Source: Xanthobacter autotrophicus
GTDB lineage: Bacteria; Pseudomonadota; Alphaproteobacteria; Rhizobiales; Xanthobacteraceae
Length of the DNA stretch: 64,000 nt
Direction of reading: 5' to 3'
Assembly: GCF_029991245.1 (NCBI RefSeq)
Contig: NZ_JAIVFO010000001.1
Span: 1 to 64,000, forward strand
This document shows positions 18,965 through 30,774 of the stretch, piece by piece. Position 1 is the stretch's first letter; every line of letters starts with the position of its first letter. The notes below the pieces were generated by a model that made no database searches, was not told where the DNA came from, and saw only the letters and a list, made by a program, of their open reading frames with translations. The position numbers and the translations under genes were made by a program.

Positions 18965-19876
18965 ATGCTGCTTCGTCATTTTCTCCTCACGGCCCTTGCG
19001 CTGGCCTTCCTCGCCCTCGGGACCGGCGCGCCCGCGCAGGCCCAGCAGATCATCGTGATGGTGAACGGGGACCCCATCACCACCTATGACGTGGCGCAGC
19101 GCCAGCTCATGCACCAGATGATCGAGCGCAAGGGCGTGACATCGCAGCAGGCCCTCGAAGACCTCATCGACGAGCGCATCAAGATCCAGCAGGCCATCCG
19201 CCTCAAGATGGAGGTGGAGCAGAAGGACGTGGATCGCCTGTACGCGGGGGTCGCCGAGCGATCGGGCCGGACGCCTGAACAGCTCAGTGAAGGCTTCAAG
19301 CAGCAGGGCCTCAGCGATCGCACCTTCAAGCAGAAGCTGCTCGCCGACTATGTCTGGGGCCAGTATGTGCGCGCCCGCTCCGGCACCGTGAACGTGCGCG
19401 ACGCGGACGTCATCGCCGCGCTGCAGAAGCGCGGGGAGACCCAGCTGGTCGCCACCGAATACACGCTCATGCCCATTGTCTTCGTGGTGCCGCGCACCAC
19501 CGCCAATTACGGCGCGCGCCTCGCCGAGGCCAATGCCCTGCGCGGCCGCTTCACCGACTGCGACGCCGGCGCGGAAATGGCGAAATCATTGAAAGAGGTC
19601 GTGGTGCGACCCAAGGTGACGCGCCTGTCCTCCGAAATGCCGCCCCAGCTGCGGCAGCTCCTCGACAAGACCGAGGTGGGCCGGCTCACCCCGCCAGAAG
19701 TGGCCCAGTCCGGGGTCGAGACCTTCGCCATCTGCGGCAAGCGCGAAGTGCGCGGCGAGAGTTCGCAGAAGAAGGAAATCAAGGACGAGCTGTCCAACGT
19801 CCAGTTCGCCGCGGAATCCAAGAAGTTCATGGCGGAGCTGAGGAAGCAGTCGCTCATCGAATATCGCCGCCGCTGA
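18965..19876 (+). CDS. surA: SurA N-terminal domain periplasmic chaperone
   Basis: A 303-residue exported protein: signal peptide to about residue 27 (APAQAQQ), then VNGDPITTYDVAQRQLM and DLIDERIKIQQA, the SurA N-terminal chaperone fold. The C-terminal region is a divergent or reduced PPIase-like segment rather than two clear parvulin domains. Placement between lptD and pdxA is the classical surA position, and LptD is the best-known SurA client. It is likely an outer-membrane-protein folding factor; catalytic isomerase activity is uncertain. Confidence 0.87.
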   Translation: MLLRHFLLTALALAFLALGTGAPAQAQQIIVMVNGDPITTYDVAQRQLMHQMIERKGVTSQQALEDLIDERIKIQQAIRLKMEVEQKDVDRLYAGVAERSGRTPEQLSEGFKQQGLSDRTFKQKLLADYVWGQYVRARSGTVNVRDADVIAALQKRGETQLVATEYTLMPIVFVVPRTTANYGARLAEANALRGRFTDCDAGAEMAKSLKEVVVRPKVTRLSSEMPPQLRQLLDKTEVGRLTPPEVAQSGVETFAICGKREVRGESSQKKEIKDELSNVQFAAESKKFMAELRKQSLIEYRRR

Positions 19877-19920
19877 AGCGCCCACGGGTTGCAAACCCGG
19901 GCCTTCGATCCGACCTTATA

Positions 19921-19948
19921 CCCATGGCCCCTGAGCTTGAGCCATGGG
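19921..19948. terminator. Hairpin between surA and pdxA
   Basis: CCCATGGC (19921-19928) and GCCATGGG (19941-19948) form an 8-bp stem with a 12-base loop, 45 bases after the surA stop. No U-tract follows. It may be a terminator-like structure or part of an interspersed repeat; a related segment, in the opposite orientation, appears near 48590-48630. Confidence 0.4.
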
Positions 19949-20063
19949 TCAAGCCCGCGCGGCGATTGAGCGTAATCCACCTGGCATCGGTCGAAGACCG
20001 AGGCCGACGATACTGATAGCCAAAGGGGCGGTTCCGGCGAGCCGGCCCTTCCGCCGTTTCAAC

Positions 20064-20108
20064 GCGTTTTCATGACGCAAAACCGGTTTCAACTTTTGCG
20101 GAAAACGC
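20064..20108. repeat. Interspersed palindromic element of rhizobial type in the pdxA leader
   Basis: A nested palindrome: outer arms GCGTTTTC (20064-20071) and GAAAACGC (20101-20108), inner arms CGCAAAA (20076-20082) and TTTTGCG (20094-20100), around ACCGGTTTCAA. This composition is a familiar short intergenic repeat in Hyphomicrobiales genomes (recognised from memory). It ends four bases before the pdxA start codon, so it may influence translation or mRNA stability. Confidence 0.65.
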
Positions 20109-20112
20109 TGTG

Positions 20113-21165
20113 ATGGTCGCGCCCGCCCCCCTCGTCCTCTCCCTCGGCGATCCCGCCGGCATCGGCCCCGACATCACGCTCATGGCCTGGGCGCAGCGCC
20201 GGGACCTGGGCCTTCCCGCCTTCCTCGTCGCCGGCGATCCCGTGGCGCTCAAAGCCCGCGCGCGCCATCTCGGCCTCACCGTGCCGCTCGCCGAGGCCGG
20301 GCCGGAAGACGCCGCCGTCCGCTTCGCCGAGATGCTGCCCGTGCTCCCCTGCGGCCCCGCCTCCACCGCGGCGCCCGGCAAGCCGGATGCCTCCAGCGCG
20401 CCCTGCGTGGTGGCGAGCCTGGAAGCGGCGCTCGGCCTCGTCCAGGCGGGCCGGGCGGCGGCGCTGGTCACCAATCCGCTGGCGAAATCGGTCATGTATG
20501 CGGGTGGCTTCCCGTTTCCGGGCCACACCGAGTTCCTCGCCGCCCGCGCCGCGCGCCCCGGCCGTCCCGCGCCCCATCCGGTGATGATGATCTGGTCGGA
20601 CCAGCTCGCCGTGGTGCCGGCCACCATCCACCTGCCCTATGCGGACGTGCCCGCCCATCTCACCGTCGACCTGCTGGTGGAGACCGGCCGCATCGTCGCC
20701 GGCGACATGGCCCGGCGCTTCGGCCTCGCCCGGCCCCGGCTGGTGTTCTGCGGCCTCAACCCCCATGCGGGCGAGGAGGGCACCCTCGGCACCGAGGACG
20801 AGGCCATCGCGCGCCCCGCGGTGGACGCCCTCAGGCGCGAGGGCATTGACGCCCGCGGCCCCCTGCCTGCCGACACCCTGTTCCACCCGCAGGCGCGGGC
20901 CGGCTACGACGTGGCGGTAGGCATGTATCACGACCAGGTGCTGATCCCGGCCAAGACGCTGGCCTTCCACGACGGGGTGAACGTGACGCTGGGCCTGCCC
21001 TTCATCCGCACCTCGCCCGATCACGGCACCGCCTTCGACATCGCCGGCACCGGCCGCGCCAACCCCTCCAGCCTGGTGGCGGCGCTCCGGCTCGCCCGCC
21101 GCCTCGCGGATGCGGAATCAGCGCTTGCGGAGCGCGAGGGCCGGCGCGCGGCGAGCGTGGCGTGA
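20113..21165 (+). CDS. pdxA: 4-hydroxythreonine-4-phosphate dehydrogenase
   Basis: A 350-residue enzyme of the DXP-dependent vitamin B6 pathway that oxidises 4-phosphohydroxy-L-threonine with NAD. The start [15 protein letters not shown], the metal ligands in [25 protein letters not shown] and MYHDQVLIP, and the phosphate site [19 protein letters not shown] are all present. ATG 20113 is used; GTG 20110 directly before it is the alternative. It overlaps rsmA by four bases, forming a pdxA-rsmA unit common in proteobacteria. Confidence 0.95.
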   Translation: MVAPAPLVLSLGDPAGIGPDITLMAWAQRRDLGLPAFLVAGDPVALKARARHLGLTVPLAEAGPEDAAVRFAEMLPVLPCGPASTAAPGKPDASSAPCVVASLEAALGLVQAGRAAALVTNPLAKSVMYAGGFPFPGHTEFLAARAARPGRPAPHPVMMIWSDQLAVVPATIHLPYADVPAHLTVDLLVETGRIVAGDMARRFGLARPRLVFCGLNPHAGEEGTLGTEDEAIARPAVDALRREGIDARGPLPADTLFHPQARAGYDVAVGMYHDQVLIPAKTLAFHDGVNVTLGLPFIRTSPDHGTAFDIAGTGRANPSSLVAALRLARRLADAESALAEREGRRAASVA

Positions 21166-22028
21166 GCGCCCTCGACGAATTGCCGCCGCTGCGCGATGTC
21201 ATCCGGCGGCACGGCCTCTCGGCGCAGAAGTCGCTGGGCCAGAACTTCCTTCTGGATCTCAACCTCACCGGCCGCATCGCCCGCGCCTCCGGCCCCCTCG
21301 ACGGGGCGACCGTGGTGGAGGTGGGCCCCGGGCCGGGCGGGCTGACCCGGGCTCTGCTCGCCTTGGGCGCGAAGCGCGTCATTGCCATCGAGCGCGATCA
21401 GCGCTGCCTCGATGCGCTGGCGGAAGTCAGTGACCATTATCCGGGCCGGCTGGAGGTGATCTCCGGCGACGCCCTGAAGGTGGACGTGCGCCCCCTCGTG
21501 GGTGACGGTGAAGTGCGGGTGGTGGCGAACCTGCCCTATAATATCGCGACGATGCTGCTCATCGGCTGGCTCTCCACGGATCCCTGGCCGCCCTGGTTCT
21601 CCTCCCTCACCCTCATGTTCCAGAAGGAGGTGGCGGAGCGCATCGTCGCCGCGCCGGGCTCGAAGGCCTATGGCCGGCTCGCGGTGCTGGCGGGCTGGCG
21701 GACCACGGCGCGCATCGCCTTCGATGTGGCCCCCTCCGCCTTCGTGCCGCCGCCGAAGGTCACCTCCTCCGTGGTGCATCTGGTGCCGCGGGCCGAGCCC
21801 CTGCCCTGCGCCCTTTCCGCCTTGGAGAAGGTGACGGAAGCCGCCTTCGGCCAGCGCCGCAAGATGCTGCGCCAGAGCCTGAAATCCCTGGGCGTGGACA
21901 CCGCCGCCCTGCTCGCGGCCACCGGCGTGGAGGAGACGGCGCGGGCCGAGGAGATCGACGTGGACGGCTTCGTCCGGCTGGCGAATGTGTTCGCACAGCT
22001 GAAGGCGGGAGCCGGCGTGACGGCGTGA
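21162..22028 (+). CDS. rsmA: 16S rRNA (adenine1518/1519-N6)-dimethyltransferase
   Basis: A 288-residue RsmA/KsgA that dimethylates two adjacent adenines in the 3' hairpin of 16S rRNA late in 30S assembly. The N-terminal [12 protein letters not shown] motif [16 protein letters not shown], catalytic NLPYNIAT and C-terminal [16 protein letters not shown]-like region ([15 protein letters not shown]) are clear. Translation starts at GTG 21162, overlapping the pdxA stop as GTGA. Confidence 0.95.
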   Translation: MSALDELPPLRDVIRRHGLSAQKSLGQNFLLDLNLTGRIARASGPLDGATVVEVGPGPGGLTRALLALGAKRVIAIERDQRCLDALAEVSDHYPGRLEVISGDALKVDVRPLVGDGEVRVVANLPYNIATMLLIGWLSTDPWPPWFSSLTLMFQKEVAERIVAAPGSKAYGRLAVLAGWRTTARIAFDVAPSAFVPPPKVTSSVVHLVPRAEPLPCALSALEKVTEAAFGQRRKMLRQSLKSLGVDTAALLAATGVEETARAEEIDVDGFVRLANVFAQLKAGAGVTA

Positions 22029-22115
22029 CGGTGTGAGGTCGCGATCGCCCCTCGGCACTTTGGGCGATGGGTCCGACCGCCTCGATAGAGACTGGCCGGG
22101 TCTGCCTGGCGCCCC

Positions 22116-25856
<3,741 letters not shown>

Positions 25857-25911
25857 GGGTCAGTCTCGGGGCCTCGGGACGCGGCCTTGTGGCCCGCCAC
25901 GGTGAAAATGG

Positions 25912-25932
25912 GGCCGGCGACGGGCGCCGGCC
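25912..25932 (-). terminator. GC hairpin between metF and metH
   Basis: GGCCGGCG (25912-25919) and CGCCGGCC (25925-25932) form a perfect 8-bp stem, 18 bases after the metF stop and 55 bases before the metH start. No U-run follows. It may partly terminate or stabilise the 5' part of the operon so that metF and metH levels differ; this is inference. Confidence 0.45.
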
Positions 25933-25949
25933 GGAAGGGTTGCTTCGGT

Positions 25950-26891
25950 TCAGACCGCCAGCGCCTGCGGCGCCGCCTCTGCCTTGGGCCGCAGGCCCAG
26001 AAGGTGGCAGATGGCGTAGACGAGATCGGCGCGGTTCAGCGTATAGAAATGGATATCGGTGACACCGCGATCAACAAGGTCGGTCACCTGCTCGGCGGCC
26101 ACGGCGGCGGCGATGAGCTTGCGCGTCTCCGCATCGTCGTCGAGGCCCTCGAACCGCCGCAGCAGCCAGGCCGGCACGCTGGCGCCGGTGCGGGTGGCAA
26201 AGTTCGAGGCCTGCTTGAAATTGGTCACGGGCAGGATGCCGGGCACGATGGGAATGTCGATGCCCCGCGCCCGCACCTTGTCCAGATAGCGGAAATACAC
26301 GTCGTTCTCGAAGAAGAACTGGGTGATGGCGCGCGTCGCGCCCGCATCCACCTTGGCTTTCAGCACGTCGATGTCGGCATCGAGGCTGGCGCTCTCGGGA
26401 TGCTTCTCCGGATAGGCGGAGACCGACACCTCGAAATCGCCGATGCGCTTGATGCCGGCCACGAGGTCATTGGCATAGGCATAGCCGCCCGGGTGCGGCT
26501 CGTAGCGTGTGCCGACCCCGGTCACCGGATCGCCGCGCAGGGCGACGATATGCTTCACGCCTGCCGCCTTGTAGGCGGTGACCACGGCGTCGATCTCCTC
26601 CCGGCTCGCCGACACGCAGGTGAGGTGGGCGGCGGGGGCAAGGTCGGTCTCCTTCACGATGCGCTCCACCGTCGCATGGGTCCGCTCGCGGGTGGAGCCG
26701 CCCGCGCCGTAGGTGACCGAGACGAAATCGGGCGACAGCGGCGCGAGGCGGGCGATGGACGACCACAGGGTCTTTTCCATCTCCGGCGACTTCGGCGGGA
26801 AGAACTCGAAGGAGACCTTCACCGGCGGCCGGTCCATCTCCCGGCTCGCCCGGACCGGGGCGGGAGCAGGAGCAAGGGCGGGCGTGGTCAT
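25950..26891 (-). CDS. metF: Methylenetetrahydrofolate reductase
   Basis: A 313-residue FAD enzyme that makes 5-methyltetrahydrofolate, the methyl donor for the adjacent MetH. The N-terminus VSFEFFPPKSPEME carries the catalytic Glu, and SVTYGAGGSTR and HIVALRGDPV are classical MTHFR motifs. ATG 26891 is chosen. The reading frame stays open further upstream through the regulator gene, but that is a GC-rich shadow, not a fusion. Start and stop overlap the upstream sahR-like gene. Confidence 0.96.
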   Translation of the reverse strand: MTTPALAPAPAPVRASREMDRPPVKVSFEFFPPKSPEMEKTLWSSIARLAPLSPDFVSVTYGAGGSTRERTHATVERIVKETDLAPAAHLTCVSASREEIDAVVTAYKAAGVKHIVALRGDPVTGVGTRYEPHPGGYAYANDLVAGIKRIGDFEVSVSAYPEKHPESASLDADIDVLKAKVDAGATRAITQFFFENDVYFRYLDKVRARGIDIPIVPGILPVTNFKQASNFATRTGASVPAWLLRRFEGLDDDAETRKLIAAAVAAEQVTDLVDRGVTDIHFYTLNRADLVYAICHLLGLRPKAEAAPQALAV

Positions 26892-27910
26892 CAGGCAATC
26901 TCCCTGTCGGCAAGGTCGGCCCCGGCCATGAGGACGCGCGGATCGCGCGCCAGCCAGAGCGAAACGGTGAGCCCGTCCCCCGCCTTGCCGTCGGGCGCGA
27001 GGGTGCGGAAGGTGACGAGATCGAGCCCGGCGTCGGCCAGCCATCCCTCCACCGTCTCGCGCGGGAAGCCGAGATGGCGGTGGGCGTGGGCGTCGCGCAG
27101 GAATTCGAGGCCGTGGGGCGCGAAATCCACCACCAGCAGGCGCCCGCCCGGGCGCAGTACCCGCGCCGCCTCCTTCAACGCGCGACCGCCGTCGTCGAGA
27201 TAATGCAGCACCTGATGCACGATCACCGCATCGAACGAATCGCGCGGCGCCGGCACGGCGTAGATGTCGCTCTGGCGCAGCAGGCAGTGGCGGATGCCGG
27301 CCCGCTCCAGATTGGTGCGGGCGACGCCGAGCATATCCGGCGACAGGTCGATGCCCATGCCCCGCTCGATATCGGGGGCGAACACTTCCAGCATGCGGCC
27401 GGTGCCGGTGCCAAGGTCCAGCAGCGACTGGATCGGCGCGGCGCCCAGCACCTGCCGCACCGCCGCTTCCACCGCCGCCTCGGGCACGTGGAGCCGGCGG
27501 ATCTCGTCCCACTCGCGGGCGTGGGCGGCAAAATAGGCCTGCGCTGCCGCGGCGCGCGCCGCCCGCACCGCCACGAGCCGCGCCCGGTCGCCCACCAGCA
27601 CCGGATCGTCGCGGTCCAGCAGATCAAGGAGCGCGGTGCCGATTCGCCCGCCCGCCCCATCCGCCGCGCGCCGATAGAAGATCCAGCTCGCCTCGCGGTG
27701 CCGCTCCACCAGCCCGGCCTCGGCCAGGAGCTTGAGATGGCGCGAGATGCGCGGCTGGGACTGGCCCAGGATCTCGGTGAGGTCCGAAACGGTCAGCTCC
27801 GCCTCGCCCAGCACCGCGATCAAGCGCAGGCGCGTGTCCTCGCCCGCCGCCTTCAGGCTTTCGAGCACGGCGGGGAACGACAGGGGCTGGCGCGGCTTCT
27901 GATTTGACAT
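26891..27910 (-). CDS. sahR: ArsR-family regulator fused to a methyltransferase-like domain, SahR-type repressor of the methionine cycle
   Basis: A 339-residue protein. Residues ~10-100 form an ArsR winged helix (LTVSDLTEILGQSQPRISRH, then LKLLAEAGLVERH). The rest resembles a SAM-dependent methyltransferase (LLDLGTGTGRMLEVFAPD, VLRPGGRLLVVDFAPHG). SahR regulators described in proteobacteria have this architecture: they sense S-adenosylhomocysteine through the methylase-like domain and repress SAM-cycle genes including metF and metH (established knowledge). Here it is directly coupled to metF and upstream of metH. ATG 27910 lies inside a perfect palindrome, so autoregulation is likely. The metal-thiolate ArsR alternative is unlikely given the operon. 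Confidence 0.87.
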   Translation of the reverse strand: MSNQKPRQPLSFPAVLESLKAAGEDTRLRLIAVLGEAELTVSDLTEILGQSQPRISRHLKLLAEAGLVERHREASWIFYRRAADGAGGRIGTALLDLLDRDDPVLVGDRARLVAVRAARAAAAQAYFAAHAREWDEIRRLHVPEAAVEAAVRQVLGAAPIQSLLDLGTGTGRMLEVFAPDIERGMGIDLSPDMLGVARTNLERAGIRHCLLRQSDIYAVPAPRDSFDAVIVHQVLHYLDDGGRALKEAARVLRPGGRLLVVDFAPHGLEFLRDAHAHRHLGFPRETVEGWLADAGLDLVTFRTLAPDGKAGDGLTVSLWLARDPRVLMAGADLADREIA

Positions 27911-27924
27911 AAAGATATCTTTAT
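27909..27924. promoter_or_regulatory. Palindromic operator over the sahR start codon
   Basis: ATAAAGATATCTTTAT is a perfect 16-base palindrome and an AT-rich island in a very GC-rich region. On the minus strand it runs directly into the sahR start codon. It is the obvious binding site for the ArsR-type repressor encoded there. No good Shine-Dalgarno is seen, so the mRNA may be leaderless or the palindrome may also act at the RNA level. Confidence 0.75.
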
Positions 27925-28186
27925 ATCCTAACGTCGCCACATTCAAGCGCCTCCGCTGCACCATGACGCGGGGGCGCGCCGGCCGCTCCCAGCCATGCCG
28001 ATCACGATCAGCGGCGCTGCGCGAAGCGTCGTTGCGCCCGCACAACGGCAGGCATACACGCTTTTGTCACAGATCGGCGGAGGCGCGGGCGTGCCCGGCG
28101 TTGCTCTACGATATTACCGATGTGGCGTGCGAAATTTTCCGCGCCCCGTTTCCAATTTCGTCACGTTTCACGGTTAACCCTCTCAT

Positions 28187-29491
28187 ATGACCCTGCGCCA
28201 CAAACTTCTCCTCGCCGCCTTCGGGGCATCGGTTCTCACCGCGCCGGCCTTCGGCCAGGCCGCCAATGGCACGAGCTACAGCCTGCCCGCCAACGCGGCA
28301 GACGAAGAGGAAACGGGCACGCTGCCGCCCGGCTCCGTGAGCGGCTATGGGGCTCCCCCTCCCGGCTATTCAGATCCTTACGCCCGTCAGGCCCCCGTGC
28401 GCCGCGACCAGCTGGAGCGCACCGAGTTGCCGCCCCCCGGCCAGCAGGGCACGCCGGCCTATGGCGCGCCCGCGGCGCAGCCTTATCCGCAGCAGGGCTA
28501 CCCCCAGCAGGCCTATCCCCAGCAAGGTTACCCGCAGCAGGGCTATCCGCAGCCGGTGCAGCCGACCTATTCGGCCGCGCCGAGCGCCGTCGTCCCCCAG
28601 GGCGGCCCGCAGCCGGCCGCGGTCGTGCCCCAGGGTCAAACCTACGGCAACCAGACCTATGGCAATCAGGGCTACGGCAACCAGGGCTACAGCCAGCAGA
28701 CCTATGCCGCGCCCCAGGCTGAAGCGCCGCCGGCCAGTGTCTACGGCCAGCCCGCCCCTGCCGCCCATGAGCCGTCGGCGCAGGCCACCTACGGCGGTTC
28801 CGGCCGCGGCGCGGTGGACCAGGACGCCATCTATGCCAGCATCAATGCGGGTCCGCCGCCCGCCGGCGCGTATTCGCCCAACGCGGCCGTGGTCCCCGGC
28901 ACCACCGAGGCGCCGTCCGGACCCCGCATCGAGAACGTGGACCCGACCGAGCCGGTGCCGGATCGCTTCCGCCGCCAGACGGTGGACTATGTGACCACCC
29001 AGCCGGCCGGCACCATCATCATCGATACGCCCAACACCTACCTCTATTACGTGGTGGGCGGCGGCAAGGCGATCCGCTACGGCATCGGCGTGGGCCGCGA
29101 GGGCTTCACCTGGGCCGGCACCCAGAAGATCTCCCGCAAGGCGGAATGGCCCGACTGGCGTCCGCCGTCCGAGATGATCCAGCGCCAGCCTTACCTGCCG
29201 CGCTTCATGGCCGGCGGCCCGGGCAATCCCATGGGCGCGCGCGCTCTCTATCTGGGCAGCACCGAATACCGCATCCACGGCACCAACGAGCCGCAGACCA
29301 TCGGCAAGTTCGTATCGTCCGGCTGCTTCCGCCTGCTGAACGCCGATATCGAAGACCTGTTCGACCGCGCCGGCGTGGGCACCAAGGTGGTGATCCTGCC
29401 GAAGACCGGCGGCCCGCAGGCCAATGCCGGCGCCCCCGCCCCGGTCTCCACCGCGTCCACCGGCAAGCCCGTGGTCCCGGCCCAGCGCTGA
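28187..29491 (+). CDS. Exported L,D-transpeptidase (YkuD domain) with Tyr/Pro/Gln-rich repeat linker
   Basis: A 434-residue periplasmic enzyme that likely crosslinks peptidoglycan or attaches proteins to it. A signal peptide ends near AFGQAANG. A disordered linker of ~200 residues follows, built of YPQQG-type repeats (four to five units near residues 98-122) and YGNQG-type repeats (near 150-168). The catalytic YkuD domain comes last, with YRIHGTNEPQTIG and the Cys nucleophile in VSSGCFRLLNADIEDL. The linker would let the domain reach across the periplasm. It is divergent from sahR. Confidence 0.88.
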   Translation: MTLRHKLLLAAFGASVLTAPAFGQAANGTSYSLPANAADEEETGTLPPGSVSGYGAPPPGYSDPYARQAPVRRDQLERTELPPPGQQGTPAYGAPAAQPYPQQGYPQQAYPQQGYPQQGYPQPVQPTYSAAPSAVVPQGGPQPAAVVPQGQTYGNQTYGNQGYGNQGYSQQTYAAPQAEAPPASVYGQPAPAAHEPSAQATYGGSGRGAVDQDAIYASINAGPPPAGAYSPNAAVVPGTTEAPSGPRIENVDPTEPVPDRFRRQTVDYVTTQPAGTIIIDTPNTYLYYVVGGGKAIRYGIGVGREGFTWAGTQKISRKAEWPDWRPPSEMIQRQPYLPRFMAGGPGNPMGARALYLGSTEYRIHGTNEPQTIGKFVSSGCFRLLNADIEDLFDRAGVGTKVVILPKTGGPQANAGAPAPVSTASTGKPVVPAQR

Positions 29492-29501
29492 GCCTTCAAA
29501 T

Positions 29502-29528
29502 CCGGTCGGCGCCCTGCGCGCCGGCCGG
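29502..29528 (+). terminator. Hairpin after the L,D-transpeptidase gene
   Basis: CCGGTCGGCGC (29502-29512) pairs imperfectly with GCGCGCCGGCCGG (29516-29528) and is followed by GTTTCCCTGTGTTCTT. A plausible intrinsic terminator ten bases after the stop codon. Confidence 0.55.
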
Positions 29529-29529
29529 G

Positions 29530-30017
29530 TTTCCCTGTGTTCTTCGCCTGCCTCCGCTGCGTCGCCACGCGCCCGAACATCCCCCTCGCGCGGGATGCCT
29601 CCCCGGTCTCAATCCGGGCCGACGCGATGACTGCGATGCCTGAGCCTGCCCCATAGGCTCTGTTCCAGCCCGCCTCCTCTCCGGACAGCTCTGGCGTGCG
29701 AATCGCTCCGGCGTTCGCCCATGGCGCGGCCGGCCAATTCCAGTTCGTCACCGCGCCACCCCACACACCGCTTCGTTCCCCAGCGATGAGCCGGGCGGCG
29801 ACGGACAGGCGCCCTTCGCACCATCCATCACGCCCCTCAGGTCTTGCCCCCGACGCCGGGGCTGTTCCTGCGCGCGCCGGCCAAGGCTCCGGATTGCACC
29901 CCAACTCCGGTACACCCCGCGCTGTGAGCTGCCGGTTCCTCCTGTATGATTGCAGAGGGTGGAACGACTCACCCCAACCGGCGAGGGCTTCATGACCTCG
30001 CATCGGGAGACGGCAAA
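29530..30017. other. Intergenic region, nothing recognised
   Basis: About 490 bases before the HdeD-like gene. Short frames on both strands are Arg/Pro-rich in the manner of GC-driven shadows and have no motifs. The promoter of the HdeD-like gene should lie in its last ~150 bases, but no consensus stands out. Confidence 0.35.
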
Positions 30018-30593
30018 ATGACAATGCCTGCACAAACGCCCGCATCCACGGTCACCGACCAGCTCCACGCCGTCCGCGCCAGCTGGGGCTGGTTCGCGGT
30101 GCTGGGCATCGCCTTCATCGTGCTCGGGTTCGTGGCCCTCGCCCATGTGCTCGCCTCCACCTTCGTCACGGTGCTGTGGGTGGGCGCGCTGGTTCTCGTG
30201 GGCGGCGTGGTCCAGGTCATCCACGCCTTCCGGGTCCAGGGCTGGGGGCGCTTCTTCTACTGGCTGCTGGCCGGCGTGCTCTACGTGGTGGCCGGCGGCC
30301 TCATGATCAGCAACCCGCTGCTCGGCGCCGGCGTGCTGACCCTGATGATCGGCGTGGCGCTGGCGGTGGAAGGCATCTTCCGCATCTTCGCCGGCGTCGG
30401 CTCCCGTCCCGGCAAGGGCTGGGGCTTCATCGTGGTGTCGGGCATCGTCACCCTGCTTTTGGGCGCCATCATCATCGCCCGCTGGCCGGTGAACTCGGTC
30501 TACATCCTCGGCCTGTTCCTGGGCGTGGATCTCATCGTCAACGGCGTCGGCACGCTCATGTTCGGCCTCGCCCTGCGCGAGAAGAAGAACTGA
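30018..30593 (+). CDS. HdeD family membrane protein
   Basis: A 191-residue integral membrane protein with about six helices. Signature segments include WFAVLGIAFIVLGFVALAH and VLWVGALVLVGGVVQVIHAF, then YVVAGGLMISNPL, GWGFIVVSGIVTLLLGAII and ILGLFLGVDLIVNGVGT. This arrangement of paired helices identifies the HdeD (acid-resistance membrane protein) family, whose molecular function is poorly known. ATG 30018 is preferred (ATG 30024 possible); the frame back to 29946 adds a non-conserved soluble tail. It stands alone between a transpeptidase and an efflux operon. Confidence 0.85.
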   Translation: MTMPAQTPASTVTDQLHAVRASWGWFAVLGIAFIVLGFVALAHVLASTFVTVLWVGALVLVGGVVQVIHAFRVQGWGRFFYWLLAGVLYVVAGGLMISNPLLGAGVLTLMIGVALAVEGIFRIFAGVGSRPGKGWGFIVVSGIVTLLLGAIIIARWPVNSVYILGLFLGVDLIVNGVGTLMFGLALREKKN

Positions 30594-30774
30594 GGCGGGG
30601 CGCGCTCCGCCCGGACCATCGGGCGAAGCGCTGCCGATCAAACTATCCTCCCGCCCGGCCACGGCCGGGGGCGCTAGCCGCGACCGGGCAAGGAGGACCG
30701 TCCCGGGGGGCGCCGGGACAGCTGGTGTCCACCCAGGTGCGACGCCCGGAGGGCGCGCCGCTCGGGTGGCACAT

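Noticed and set aside
25950-27512. Possible fusion of metF with an upstream domain, since the frame is open to 27512
   Set aside because: The upstream part is an out-of-frame shadow of the sahR gene. The MTHFR N-terminus fits ATG 26891 and the two genes overlap only by start/stop.
28480-28700. CRISPR-like periodic repeats
   Set aside because: The repeats are in frame, have a codon-multiple period, no spacers, and encode the YPQQG/YGNQG linker.
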